Source: Corallococcus silvisoli (GTDB taxonomy: Bacteria > Myxococcota > Myxococcia > Myxococcales > Myxococcaceae). From it: a stretch of DNA of 64,000 nucleotides. The notes beneath the pieces were generated by a model, which saw nothing but the letters and a program-made list of their open reading frames with translations, ran no database searches and was not told the DNA's origin. Shown one piece after another: positions 55,142-64,000 of the stretch; the stretch's first letter is position 1; every line of letters starts with the position of its first letter. The stretch lies in NCBI RefSeq assembly GCF_009909145.1, contig NZ_JAAAPJ010000006.1, forward strand, positions 62,001 through 126,000, read 5' to 3'. A program made the translations under genes and the position numbers.

Positions 55142-56482
55142 ATGAAGGCCTTGAGCGAGATGCCGCGAGAAGCGCCGGCCCTGGCGCCGGTGGAGCTGGA
55201 CGAGGACGAGGGTCGCAAGCGCGGCGTGCCGCGCTGGGCCTGGGTGGTGGGCCTGCTGGTGGTGGTCGGGCTGGTCGCGTTCTGGCGGGTGCGCGCCAGC
55301 AACCAGGCGGACGCCATCACCTATGAGACGACGCCCGCGGAGGCGCGGAAGCTCACGGCCAAGGTGACGGCCACGGGCAGCGTGGCGGCGCTGGTGACGG
55401 TGCAGGTGGGCAGCCAGGTCTCCGGGCGCATCCAGGAGTTGATGGTCGACTACAACTCCCAGGTGAAGAAGGGGCAGGTCATCGCCCGCATCGACCCGCA
55501 GCTGGTGCAGGCCGCGCTGGACCGGGCGAAGGCGAACATGATGGCCTCGCGCGCGAACCTCCAGAAGGCGCGCGTCAACGCGGACGTGGCGAAGAAGCAG
55601 GCCGAGCGTTCGCGCGAGCTGCGCGCCCAGCAGTTCATCTCTCAGTCGGAGCTGGAGACCGCGGAGTCCGCCGCCTCCAGCGGGCAGGCGGAGGTGACGG
55701 CCGCGGAGGGCTCCGTGGCCCAGGCGCAGGCCGCGCTGAACGAGGCGGAGGTGAACCTCAAGTACACGACCATCGTGTCGCCCACCGACGGCATCGTCAT
55801 CTCGCGCAGCGTGGACGTGGGCCAGACGGTGGCCGCGTCGCTCCAGGCGCCGGTGCTCTTCACCATCGCGGAGGACCTGCGCAAGATGCAGGTCAACACC
55901 AGCATCGCGGAAGCGGACGTGGGCAAGCTCCAGCCCGGCATGAAGGCGACGTTCACCGTGGACGCCTTCCCGGGTGAGACGTTCGAGGGCGTCATCCGGC
56001 AGATCCGCAACGAGGCCATCACGGTGCAGAACGTGGTGACGTACCTGGCCGTCCTCGACGTGCCGAACCCGGACCTGAAGTTGAAGCCGGGCATGACGGC
56101 GAACGTCACCATCGTTACGCAGCAGAAGGACCAGGCGCTCTCCGTGCCCAACACGGCGCTGCGCTACCGTCCCGCGCCCGCGCCGGGGGCTCCCGCGCAG
56201 GCCGTGGCCCCGGCCACGAAGGGCATGCGCACCGTCTACGTGCTGCGCCGCCAGCCGGAGCAGAAGCCGGAGCCCGTGGCCGTGAGCGTGCGCACCGGGA
56301 TGACGGACGGCACGTACACGGAGGTGGTGGAGGGGGAGCTGAAGGCCGGCGACCGCGTCATCACCGCCGCGAACTCAGCGGCCGGCGCGACGACGTCCGC
56401 GCCTCCGGCGGGGGGCCCAGGCGCGGGCCCTGGCGGCGGTGGCCGGGGAATGGGCGGCGGCATGCGCCGCGGCCCGTTCTAG
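55142..56482 (+). CDS. MacA-like periplasmic adaptor protein (HlyD family)
   Basis: The 446-residue protein has a membrane anchor near residues 33-50, a lipoyl-like half (VTATGSVAALVTVQVGSQVSG), a coiled hairpin around 110-170 with AKKQAERSRELRAQQFISQSELETAES, and the beta-barrel half with IVSPTDGIVISRSVDVGQTVA. The end is Gly-rich. It joins the inner-membrane ABC transporter to the outer-membrane channel encoded downstream. It starts the transport part of the operon 45 bases after the kinase. Confidence 0.93.
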   Translation: MKALSEMPREAPALAPVELDEDEGRKRGVPRWAWVVGLLVVVGLVAFWRVRASNQADAITYETTPAEARKLTAKVTATGSVAALVTVQVGSQVSGRIQELMVDYNSQVKKGQVIARIDPQLVQAALDRAKANMMASRANLQKARVNADVAKKQAERSRELRAQQFISQSELETAESAASSGQAEVTAAEGSVAQAQAALNEAEVNLKYTTIVSPTDGIVISRSVDVGQTVAASLQAPVLFTIAEDLRKMQVNTSIAEADVGKLQPGMKATFTVDAFPGETFEGVIRQIRNEAITVQNVVTYLAVLDVPNPDLKLKPGMTANVTIVTQQKDQALSVPNTALRYRPAPAPGAPAQAVAPATKGMRTVYVLRRQPEQKPEPVAVSVRTGMTDGTYTEVVEGELKAGDRVITAANSAAGATTSAPPAGGPGAGPGGGGRGMGGGMRRGPF

Positions 56483-56536
56483 GCGCCCGTTCCAATCACT
56501 TTCATCGAGGGCAGGGGAAGGGAGAGAGGCAGAAAG

Positions 56537-57279
56537 ATGGACGCGGAAACGAAGCAGGCGCCCCCCGTCGTACAGCTGCGGAACGTGACGAAGGTGTACC
56601 GCACCGGCGACGTGGAGGTGCGGGCCCTGCGCGGCGTGGACTTCACGGTGGAGCCGGGCGAGTTCGTCTCCATCATGGGCTCCAGCGGTTCGGGCAAGTC
56701 CACGCTGATGAACATCCTGGGCTGCCTGGACCGCCCTTCGTCGGGGGAGTACCTGCTGAACGGCCGCGAGGTGGCGCGGCTGGACCGGGACGGCCTGGCG
56801 CGCGTGCGCAACCGCACCCTGGGCTTCGTCTTCCAGAGCTTCAACCTGCTGGCGCGCACCACGGCGCTGGAGAACGTGGAGCTGCCCATGCTGTACGCGG
56901 GCGTGCCGTCGAAGGAGCGGCGCGCGCGCGCGAAGGAGGCGCTGGAGCGCGTGGGGCTGGGGGCCCGGTTGGATCACCATCCCAAGCAGCTCTCCGGCGG
57001 CCAGCAGCAGCGCGTGGCCATCGCTCGGGCGCTGGTGGGGCGGCCTCGCGTCATCCTCGCGGACGAGCCCACGGGCAACCTGGACTCGCGCACCACGGTG
57101 GAGGTGATGGCGTTGTTCCAGCAGTTGCAGAAGGAGGGCCTGACGCTGGTGCTGGTGACGCACGAGCCGGACGTGGCCGAGTACACCCAGCGCGTGGTGG
57201 TGGTGAAGGACGGGCGCATCGTGAACGACAGGCGCCAGACGCCGCACCCGGCGGTGGTGCCCGCCGAGGAGGTGGGGTC

Positions 57280-57283
<4 letters not shown>
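56537..57283 (+). CDS. ABC transporter ATP-binding protein (MacB/LolD type)
   Basis: The 248-residue ATPase has Walker A GSSGSGKSTLMN, Q-loop FQSFNLL, signature LSGGQQQRVAIARAL, Walker B VILADEPTGNLDS and the H-switch VLVTHEPDV. The protein overlaps the permease start by 4 bases. In E. coli MacB the ATPase and permease are fused; here they are separate genes, as in LolCDE-type systems. Confidence 0.95.
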
Positions 57284-58511
<1,228 letters not shown>

Positions 58512-58512
<1 letters not shown>

Positions 58513-59969
58513 TGCGCGCGCTTCCCTTGACGCTTTCGTTGTGTGTCCTGCCCGTGGTCGCGGGGGCCCAGGGGGCCTCGGCCCCGCGAGCGCAGGCCCC
58601 AGCGGGCGCGCAGCCGACGGCCCCACAGCTCCAGCCGAAGCAGCCGGAGTCGACGCCGGCGACGCCCCCCGCGGTGAAGGAGTCCCTGTCGCTGTCCACC
58701 TCCGCCGAGGGGCCCGTCATCTCGCTGGCGGACGCGGAGGCCGCGACGCGCGAGCACCTGCCGCTCCTGCGCTCGGCGCAGGCGACCACCGACGCGGCGC
58801 GGGCCCGCGTGGATCAGGCCTTCTCCAGCTTCCTGCCGCAGGTGAGCGCCAGCGCCAGCTACACGCTGGGCACCAGCAACCGCGACGTCATCCAGTCGGT
58901 GCCGGGCGGAGGCATTGGCGTGGTGTCCAACACCACGCGGCGCTTCAGCGGCGGCCTCTCCGCCAGCCAGCTCATCTACGACTTCGGCCGGACGTCCGGC
59001 CGCTACGACGCGTCCAAGCAGAGCGCGGGGGCGCAGGAGGACTCGCAGCAGCAGGTGCTCCAGGACGCGCTTCGCAACGTGCGCGCCGCGTACTTCACCG
59101 TCCTCACGCAGAAGGCCCTGCTGGGCGTGGCGCGCGAGACGCTCCAGAGCGAGGAGGCGCGGCTGGGCCAGGTGAACGCGTCCGTGCAGGTGGGCACGCG
59201 GCCGGAGATCGACCTGCTCCAGCAGCGCACCGCGAAGGCCAACGCGCAGGTGCAGCTCATCCGCGCGCAGAACGCCTACGCCAGCGCGAAGGCGCAGCTC
59301 AACCAGACGATGGGCGTGGAGACGTCCACGGCCTACACCGTGCAGGACGTGACGGTGGTGGCCGTGGCGGGTGAGGACGAGGCGCTGGACGCGCTGGTGA
59401 CGCGCGCGCTGGAGTCCCGCCCGGATGTCGCGGCGCGGGAGCGGCAGATCCTGGCGCAGGAGTCCCAGGTGAGGGTGGCCAAGAGCGGCCACTGGCCGAC
59501 CCTGAGCGCCACGGGCAACCTGTCCGACGTGGGGGAGAACCCGTTCAACGGCGCCACGCTGAGCGCGCAGGGAGGCCTGTCGCTGAGCTGGGCGTTGTTC
59601 CAGGGCGGGCTGGTCAACGCGCAGACGCGCGAGGCCAACGCCAACCTGCGGGACCTGCAGGCGCAGAAGGACACGCTCCGGCAGCAGGTGCGGCTCCAGG
59701 TGGAGCAGGCCCGGTTGAACGTGGTGGCCACGCGCGAGGCGCTCTCCGCCGCGGACGAGGCCCAGGTCAACGCCCGGGAGCGGCTGCGGCTGGCGGAAGG
59801 GCGCTACCGCGCGGGCGTGGGCAACATCATCGAGGTCAGCGACGCGCAGGTGGCCTACACCAACGCCTCCGCCCAGCAGGTGCAGGCGACGTATGACCTG
59901 GCCACCTCCCGCGCGGAGCTGGCGCGGGCGCTGGGCTCGCTGGAGCTGAACACCGTGGCGTCGCGGTAG
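58512..59969 (+). CDS. TolC-family outer-membrane channel
   Basis: The 485-residue protein has a signal peptide (MRALPLTLSLCVLPVVAGAQG), a Pro/Gln/Ala-rich spacer to about 60, then two repeats of the TolC fold with long helices. Sequence such as RAQNAYASAKAQLNQTMGVE closes the first repeat and YDLATSRAELARALGSLEL ends the second. It forms the outer-membrane tunnel of the tripartite efflux pump with the adaptor and ABC proteins. It is the last gene, followed by a strong hairpin. Confidence 0.94.
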
Positions 59970-59976
59970 CCGCGGG

Positions 59977-60009
59977 CGCCCCCCGCACGCTGCGTCGTGC
60001 GGAGGGGCG
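59977..60009. terminator. Bidirectional hairpin after the efflux operon
   Basis: CCGCACG (59983-59989) pairs with CGTGCGG (59996-60002), and the outer CGCCCC (59977-59982) with GGGGCG (60004-60009) around one unpaired A. It lies between the convergent TolC-like and DUF2378 genes. Confidence 0.7.
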
Positions 60010-60014
60010 AGCCG

Positions 60015-60620
60015 CTACAGCGTCACCAGGAAGCGCGTGGCGGCGTTCACCGGGTCGTGGTCCAGCACGTCCACCCTGGCGTGCACGGCCCCCGCGTCCT
60101 GGAACGCGAACGTGAGCAGTCCCTGCGCGAAGCGGGGCGGCTCCGCGGACAGCCAGGCGCTGCCCACGAACTCCGCGCGCGGTCGGATGACCAGCTCCCA
60201 CGCCTCCCCTCCCGGGCGCGGCACCACCGTGGCGTCCAGGAAGGTGTGCCCCCACTGGACGTTGTGGGCCATGCGCTGGAGCATCCGCTCCGCCCCCACC
60301 ACGCGCGCGAAGTCATGCAGCGACGCGCCCATGCGGGACACCTTCACGCTGGCGCCGTAGCGCTCGCCCAGCAGGTAGAGCGCTCGCGCCTCCCCCAGGC
60401 CCGGGTTCAGCACGCGCGCCATCCCATGGACGAGCCGGGGCCACAGCCGCGCGGGGTAGGCCGCCTGTGACGGCGCTCCCTCCGGCAACCCCAGGGACCG
60501 CAGCAGCTCTGGGAGCCCGGGCGTCCCCACGTCCGCGCAAGCAAGCATCGCCTCCACCGCCTGCCCCAGCACGAGCGGCACCGGTGTCTCCTCGGGGAAC
60601 GTCGTCCAATCCATTCCCAT
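60015..60620 (-). CDS. DUF2378-family protein (myxobacterial paralog family)
   Basis: The 201-residue protein has the pattern of the Myxococcales-specific DUF2378/TIGR02265 family. PLVLGQAVEAMLACADVG is near the start, LGERYGASVKVSRMGASLHDFARVVGAERMLQRM in the middle, and a C-terminal part with LTFAFQDAGAVHARVDVLDHD. The family is found in many copies in these genomes and has no established function. The start could be either of two close ATGs; the second (60614) has GGGA upstream. Confidence 0.75.
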   Translation of the reverse strand: MGMDWTTFPEETPVPLVLGQAVEAMLACADVGTPGLPELLRSLGLPEGAPSQAAYPARLWPRLVHGMARVLNPGLGEARALYLLGERYGASVKVSRMGASLHDFARVVGAERMLQRMAHNVQWGHTFLDATVVPRPGGEAWELVIRPRAEFVGSAWLSAEPPRFAQGLLTFAFQDAGAVHARVDVLDHDPVNAATRFLVTL

Positions 60621-60800
60621 GGCGATAACGCCCCTCCGCGTTTCGCTGCATCACCCTTGCGTGAAGACATGTTTCGGCCGCGCTTGGACGGTGCTCGCTC
60701 CGTGCGTATTTCGCCCGTTCATCCACCAGAACCCCTCGGTCATCGCCCGTTCATCTTCGGCCGCTATTCCCAGGGCTCCACGGTCGTCACCGGAGCGGAC

Positions 60801-61220
60801 ATGGACGCGAACACGGCAACCGACAGGGAATCCGACGCGCGGGTCCGCAAGGGACTCCTGGCGTTCCTGGTGCTGATGGGAGGCCTGTGCGGGGGCTGCC
60901 CCGAACCGCCGCTGTCGGGCGCGCCGGACGCGCGCTTCAGCACCCCCATGTTCGCGGAGCAGGTGGCGCCGGACGGCGGGTGCGACCTCGACGGTGACGG
61001 CCATGGAGAGACGGTCACCGTGGACGCGCCGGTGCCCGTGACGGTGCGCTGCCTGGGGGACTGGGATGGTGACGGCTACGCGGACGTGGCCGTGCTCCCG
61101 CGCGACGACACGCGCGCCGTGTATCTCTTCCGCGGGGGGCCCACGCGCACCGGAGCCCTGTCGCTGGACGCACCCGACGCGGTGTATCTGGGCGGCACCG
61201 ACAACATGAACCAACCCTGA
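60801..61220 (+). CDS. Short lipoprotein with FG-GAP-like repeats
   Basis: The 139-residue protein has a basic start and a hydrophobic signal ending LMGGLCGGC (lipobox). It has two Asp-rich calcium-type loops, CDLDGDGHGET and LGDWDGDGYADVAVL, followed by VYLFRGGPTRTG. These are FG-GAP/integrin-alpha-like repeats, normally found in long series; here only about two are present, so it may be truncated or a minimal member. CCGGAGC 6 bases upstream supports the ATG. Confidence 0.7.
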   Translation: MDANTATDRESDARVRKGLLAFLVLMGGLCGGCPEPPLSGAPDARFSTPMFAEQVAPDGGCDLDGDGHGETVTVDAPVPVTVRCLGDWDGDGYADVAVLPRDDTRAVYLFRGGPTRTGALSLDAPDAVYLGGTDNMNQP

Positions 61221-61477
61221 AGGGTGGCAGCGGCGGCAGGACGCCGGGATACCGTAGGAAATCGTGGCTCCAACCCGCTGAGTCACCTCCGGACAAGCCG
61301 GAAAATGAGCGGGGATGCATTCCACGGAGGTCATTTTCAGAGGGCGTTCCGTCTCAGAAGTGGCCTGGGTGTCGGGGTTGCCCGGACTCCGAAAGTCCAC
61401 CTTCCGCGCAGCGACCCTATGGGTGAACAATGGGAGACTGACCCGGCAAGTTCTGTCTGTCTGCCTCTATACGTCCT

Positions 61478-61882
61478 ATGCCGTCGGCCAAACGTTTCGG
61501 GTCGGCAAGCAAAGGCATGGACAAGAAACTCGCAACCACCATCGGCGCATCAGCAAGGGTCGCCCGGGGTCGCATGGAGCTTACGCAGGCCGACGTGGCC
61601 GAGCGAATCGACGTGGCCACGGAAGTGTACGGCCGCCTGGAGCGAGGCGGCATGCTCCCCAGCGTCCAGACCCTGATGAAGCTTTGCCACGAGCTGCACG
61701 TCTCCGCGGACGAGTTGCTGGGACTCGCCGCGCAAGGCGTCACCCCGTCGCGCTCCAGTGAAGCCCCACCGCCCACGCCAGAGCGTCCGGAAGTGCGTCG
61801 GCTGCTGCGAAGCGTGCGGCAGTTGGATCCGGCCCAGGTGAAGCTGCTGGGATTGGTGGCCAACGCGCTGACGCGGCGGTGA
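61478..61882 (+). CDS. XRE-family helix-turn-helix regulator
   Basis: The 134-residue protein has an XRE helix-turn-helix (ARVARGRMELTQADVAERIDV, EVYGRLERGGMLPSVQTLMKLCHELHVSADELLG). A C-terminal helix follows (VRRLLRSVRQLDPAQVKLLGLVANAL) that may mediate dimerisation. A second possible start at 61517 gives MDKKLATTIG. The gene lies alone; its targets are unknown. Confidence 0.87.
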   Translation: MPSAKRFGSASKGMDKKLATTIGASARVARGRMELTQADVAERIDVATEVYGRLERGGMLPSVQTLMKLCHELHVSADELLGLAAQGVTPSRSSEAPPPTPERPEVRRLLRSVRQLDPAQVKLLGLVANALTRR

Positions 61883-61918
61883 CGGGGCGCTCATCCACCG
61901 GGGCTCCCCGCCCCCCTT

Positions 61919-63451
61919 TCACAGGTCCGACAGGACACGCTCCAGGTCGGTGGGCCGCACCGGCCGGGTGAGGTGCAGGTCGAAGCCGGCCTTCAGCGCC
62001 CGCAGGTAGTCATCCGCGTCGCCGTCACCGCTGAGCGCCACGAGGCGCAGGTCCTGTCCCATCCGGGTGCGCAGGGCCCGCGCCACCTGGTAGCCGTCCA
62101 GCCCCGGCAGGCCCAGCTCCACGAGCACCAGCTCTGGCGACTGCTCCATCGCCAGCGCCACGCCTTGCGCGCCGTCCGGGGCCACCGTCACCTGGTGCCC
62201 CCACAGCTCCAGCAGGTCGCGCAGCGACTGGCGCGCGTCCGGGTGGCCCTCCATCAGGAGGATGCGCCGCGCGCGGCGCGCGTCCGCGTCGCCCACTCCA
62301 TCCAGCCGGCGGAGGCGGTCCTCGCGCAAGAGGGGCAGCCTCACCACGAACTCGCTGCCCTGCCCCAGCCCTCCGCTGGTGGCCTCCACGCTGCCGCCGT
62401 GCATCCGCACCAGGGTGCGCACCAGCGTGAGCCCGATGCCCAGGCCCCCGCGGGAGCGCTCCAGGGACGTGTCCGCCTGCGCGAACAGGTCGAACATCGC
62501 GGGCAGCTTCTCCTGCGGGATGCCGATGCCGGTGTCCTTCACCCGCAGCACCGCCTGCGCGGAGCCGTCCACGCCCTCCTGGAACAGCTCCACCGTGATG
62601 GTGCCCTGGTCGGTGTACTTGGCCGCGTTGTCCAGCAGGTTGGTGAAGATCTGCTCCAGCCGGGTGGCGTCCCCCTGGAGCCACAGCGGCGCGGACGGCA
62701 GGTGGGCCTCCAGCTTCAGCCCGCGCTCCTCCACGCGGGGGCGCAGGATGGAGAGCACCTGCTGGAAGCTGTCCGTGAGGTTCACCGGCTCCTGACGCAG
62801 CTCCACCTTGCCCCGGGTGATGCGGCTGACGTCCAGCAGGTCATCCACCAGCCGCGCCAGGTGGTGCGTCTGGCGGTGGATGATGCCGTGCATCCGCGCT
62901 TCCTTGTCGTCCGTGGAGCCCCTGCGCTCCAGGATGCCAATGGCCGTCATGATGGCGGCCAGCGGGTTGCGCAGCTCGTGGCCCAGCATGGCCAGGAACT
63001 CGTCCTTGCGCCGGTCCATCTCGATGAGCTGGTCCGTGCGCAGCCGGGCCTGCTGCTCCGCGTGGCGCAGGCGCAGGAGCGAGCGCACCGTGGCGACGAG
63101 CTCCGACGGCTCATAGGGCTGGGTGAGGTACGCGTCCGCGCCGCCCTCCAGGCCCTGCACCTTCTTGTCCGGCGTGACGAACGTCGCGGACGTGTGCATC
63201 ACCGCGATGGAGGCCGTGGCCGCGTTGGCGCGCAGGCGGGCGCAGACTTCATAGCCGCTGATGTCCGGCAGCTTCACGTCCAGGACGATGACGTCCGGGC
63301 GGTGCTGCTCCGCCAGCAGGATGGCCGCCATGCCGGTGGCGGCCTCCAGCACGTGGTAGCCGGACATCCTGAGGACGCGGTTGACGAGGTAGCGGTTGGC
63401 CTCATCGTCGTTGACGTTGAGGACCGTGGCCAGGCGGGGTTCTTCAGCCAC
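61919..63451 (-). CDS. Hybrid histidine kinase with N- and C-terminal receiver domains
   Basis: The 510-residue protein has a receiver domain (acceptor Asp in VIVLDVKLPDISG), a kinase core with HisKA FLAMLGHELRNPLAAIMTAI and ATPase boxes LLDNAAKYTDQG and GLGIGLTLVRTLVRMHGG, and a second receiver at the end. In that second receiver the acceptor position is Glu445 (LVLVELGLPGLDG), and one of the paired acidic residues is replaced by Gly (LLMEGHPDAR). It may be a non-phosphorylated or locked receiver. The upstream gene overlaps its start by 8 bases, so the two form one operon. Confidence 0.92.
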   Translation of the reverse strand: MAEEPRLATVLNVNDDEANRYLVNRVLRMSGYHVLEAATGMAAILLAEQHRPDVIVLDVKLPDISGYEVCARLRANAATASIAVMHTSATFVTPDKKVQGLEGGADAYLTQPYEPSELVATVRSLLRLRHAEQQARLRTDQLIEMDRRKDEFLAMLGHELRNPLAAIMTAIGILERRGSTDDKEARMHGIIHRQTHHLARLVDDLLDVSRITRGKVELRQEPVNLTDSFQQVLSILRPRVEERGLKLEAHLPSAPLWLQGDATRLEQIFTNLLDNAAKYTDQGTITVELFQEGVDGSAQAVLRVKDTGIGIPQEKLPAMFDLFAQADTSLERSRGGLGIGLTLVRTLVRMHGGSVEATSGGLGQGSEFVVRLPLLREDRLRRLDGVGDADARRARRILLMEGHPDARQSLRDLLELWGHQVTVAPDGAQGVALAMEQSPELVLVELGLPGLDGYQVARALRTRMGQDLRLVALSGDGDADDYLRALKAGFDLHLTRPVRPTDLERVLSDL

Positions 63452-64000
63452 GGGGGTTCACCTCCCGCAGGTCCCGGTGCCCCAGGCCCGCCTTGGTCAG
63501 CGCGTCGCGGATGCGCGTGATGGCCACCTCCCGGCTGAGCGTGTGCTTGGCGAGGATGGCGGAGGTCTCGCGCGCGAGCCGCGCCCGCTCCGGCTCCTGG
63601 AGCTGGTGGGAGGTGTGCAGGATGATGGGGATGTCGCGCGTGCGTGGATCCGCCTTCAGTTCGTCCAGCACGTCGAAGGCGGTGATGTCTGGCAGCACGA
63701 AGTCCAGGAAGACGAGGTGCGGGGCGCTCTCGCGGGCGATGCGCACGCCCTCGCGGCCGCCGGAGGCCTCCAGCAGTTGGTAGGACGTGTCCTTGAGCAG
63801 CTGCTTGAGCAGGTAGCGGTGCACGTCGTCGTCGTCGATGATGAGCAGCCGCTCCACCGGCCCGGTGCGCGCGAGCGACGTCAGCTTCTTCTGCAGGCGC
63901 AGCTCGTCCACGGGCTTGAGCCAGAACTCGTCGGCGCCCAGGGCGCGGGCCTTCTGCTCGCGGTCCGTCACGGTGACGACGAGGATGGGGATGTCGCGCG
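63444..64000 (-). CDS. Multi-receiver protein (partial, 5' end outside window)
   Basis: The visible 185 residues read as the end of one receiver domain (DIPILVVTVTDREQKARALGADEFWLKPV) and then a second complete receiver domain. The latter has RLLIIDDDDVHRYLLKQLL, acceptor Asp in LVFLDFVLPDITAFDV, ILHTSHQ and an alternative end without the usual Lys-Pro. The gene starts beyond the window. It overlaps the following hybrid kinase by 8 bases and is likely part of the same signalling unit, perhaps a further kinase or a phosphorelay hub. Confidence 0.85.
   Translation of the reverse strand, partial: RDIPILVVTVTDREQKARALGADEFWLKPVDELRLQKKLTSLARTGPVERLLIIDDDDVHRYLLKQLLKDTSYQLLEASGGREGVRIARESAPHLVFLDFVLPDITAFDVLDELKADPRTRDIPIILHTSHQLQEPERARLARETSAILAKHTLSREVAITRIRDALTKAGLGHRDLREVNPRG

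Noticed and set aside
61221..61477. Possible tRNA-like stretch near 61245
   Set aside because: No cloverleaf, no CCA end and no T-loop GTTCGA could be placed on either strand.

Overview
The window is very GC-rich, densely packed bacterial DNA with strong G/C bias at third codon positions. The gene content points to a myxobacterium of the Myxococcaceae (Corallococcus or Myxococcus type): several multi-domain histidine kinases, an NtrC-type enhancer-binding response regulator, a DUF2378-family protein (a paralogous family typical of Myxococcales), many small lipoproteins, and lineage-specific proteins of unknown role. Genus is inference. I saw no rRNA, tRNA, CRISPR array, insertion sequence or phage gene.

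Layout. 1-1.2 kb: a Fic-family protein, cut by the window edge. 1.4-11 kb: a potassium-uptake locus with kdpF-kdpA-kdpB-kdpC, a stand-alone KdpD N-terminal sensor (no kinase part), and a separate membrane histidine kinase, followed on the other strand by an NtrC-type regulator and a hemerythrin. No kdpE-type regulator is present here. Sigma-54-like promoters and a shared TGCA-N3-TGCAACC palindrome lie in front of both kdpF and the regulator gene, suggesting an enhancer-type control circuit. 11-18.4 kb: two paralogous small membrane proteins, a small unknown protein, a PtsN-like EIIA protein, a chemoreceptor, formate-tetrahydrofolate ligase (fhs), a coiled-coil exported protein and a degenerate AAA/OLD-like protein. 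18.5-28.4 kb: a large AsmA-family protein, a lipoprotein, a haem-oxygenase-like di-iron protein, a DDAH-like amidinohydrolase, a fatty acid hydroxylase, a membrane protein with a coiled-coil tail and a von Willebrand A protein. 28.4-37.7 kb: two large sensor kinases, a GreA-like factor, rhodanese, an EamA transporter, a lipoprotein hydrolase, a methyltransferase and an Lgt-like protein that lacks the usual key histidine.

38-44.2 kb: a leaderless subtilisin-like protease with a small downstream partner, a divergent nitroreductase/HxlR pair with a TACT-N7-AGTA operator, an SDR, a PLP aminotransferase and an Lrp regulator. 44.6-52.7 kb: a lipid or acyl-metabolism cluster made of a TetR regulator, a KAS III-like enzyme that keeps only the cysteine of the catalytic triad, an acyl-CoA-ligase-like enzyme, an alpha/beta hydrolase, a secreted lipase-like lipoprotein and a second ligase. 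A 27-bp near-identical repeat links the start of the TetR gene with the upstream region of the SDR gene. 52.9-60 kb: a six-gene tightly coupled operon with an OmpR-type regulator, kinase, MacA-like adaptor, ABC ATPase, permease and TolC-like channel. 60-64 kb: a DUF2378 protein, an FG-GAP-like lipoprotein, an XRE regulator and two overlapping phosphorelay genes, one cut by the window end.

Gene starts were chosen from ribosome-binding sites and family alignments recalled from memory. No database search was possible, so family names rest on motifs visible in the translated sequence.
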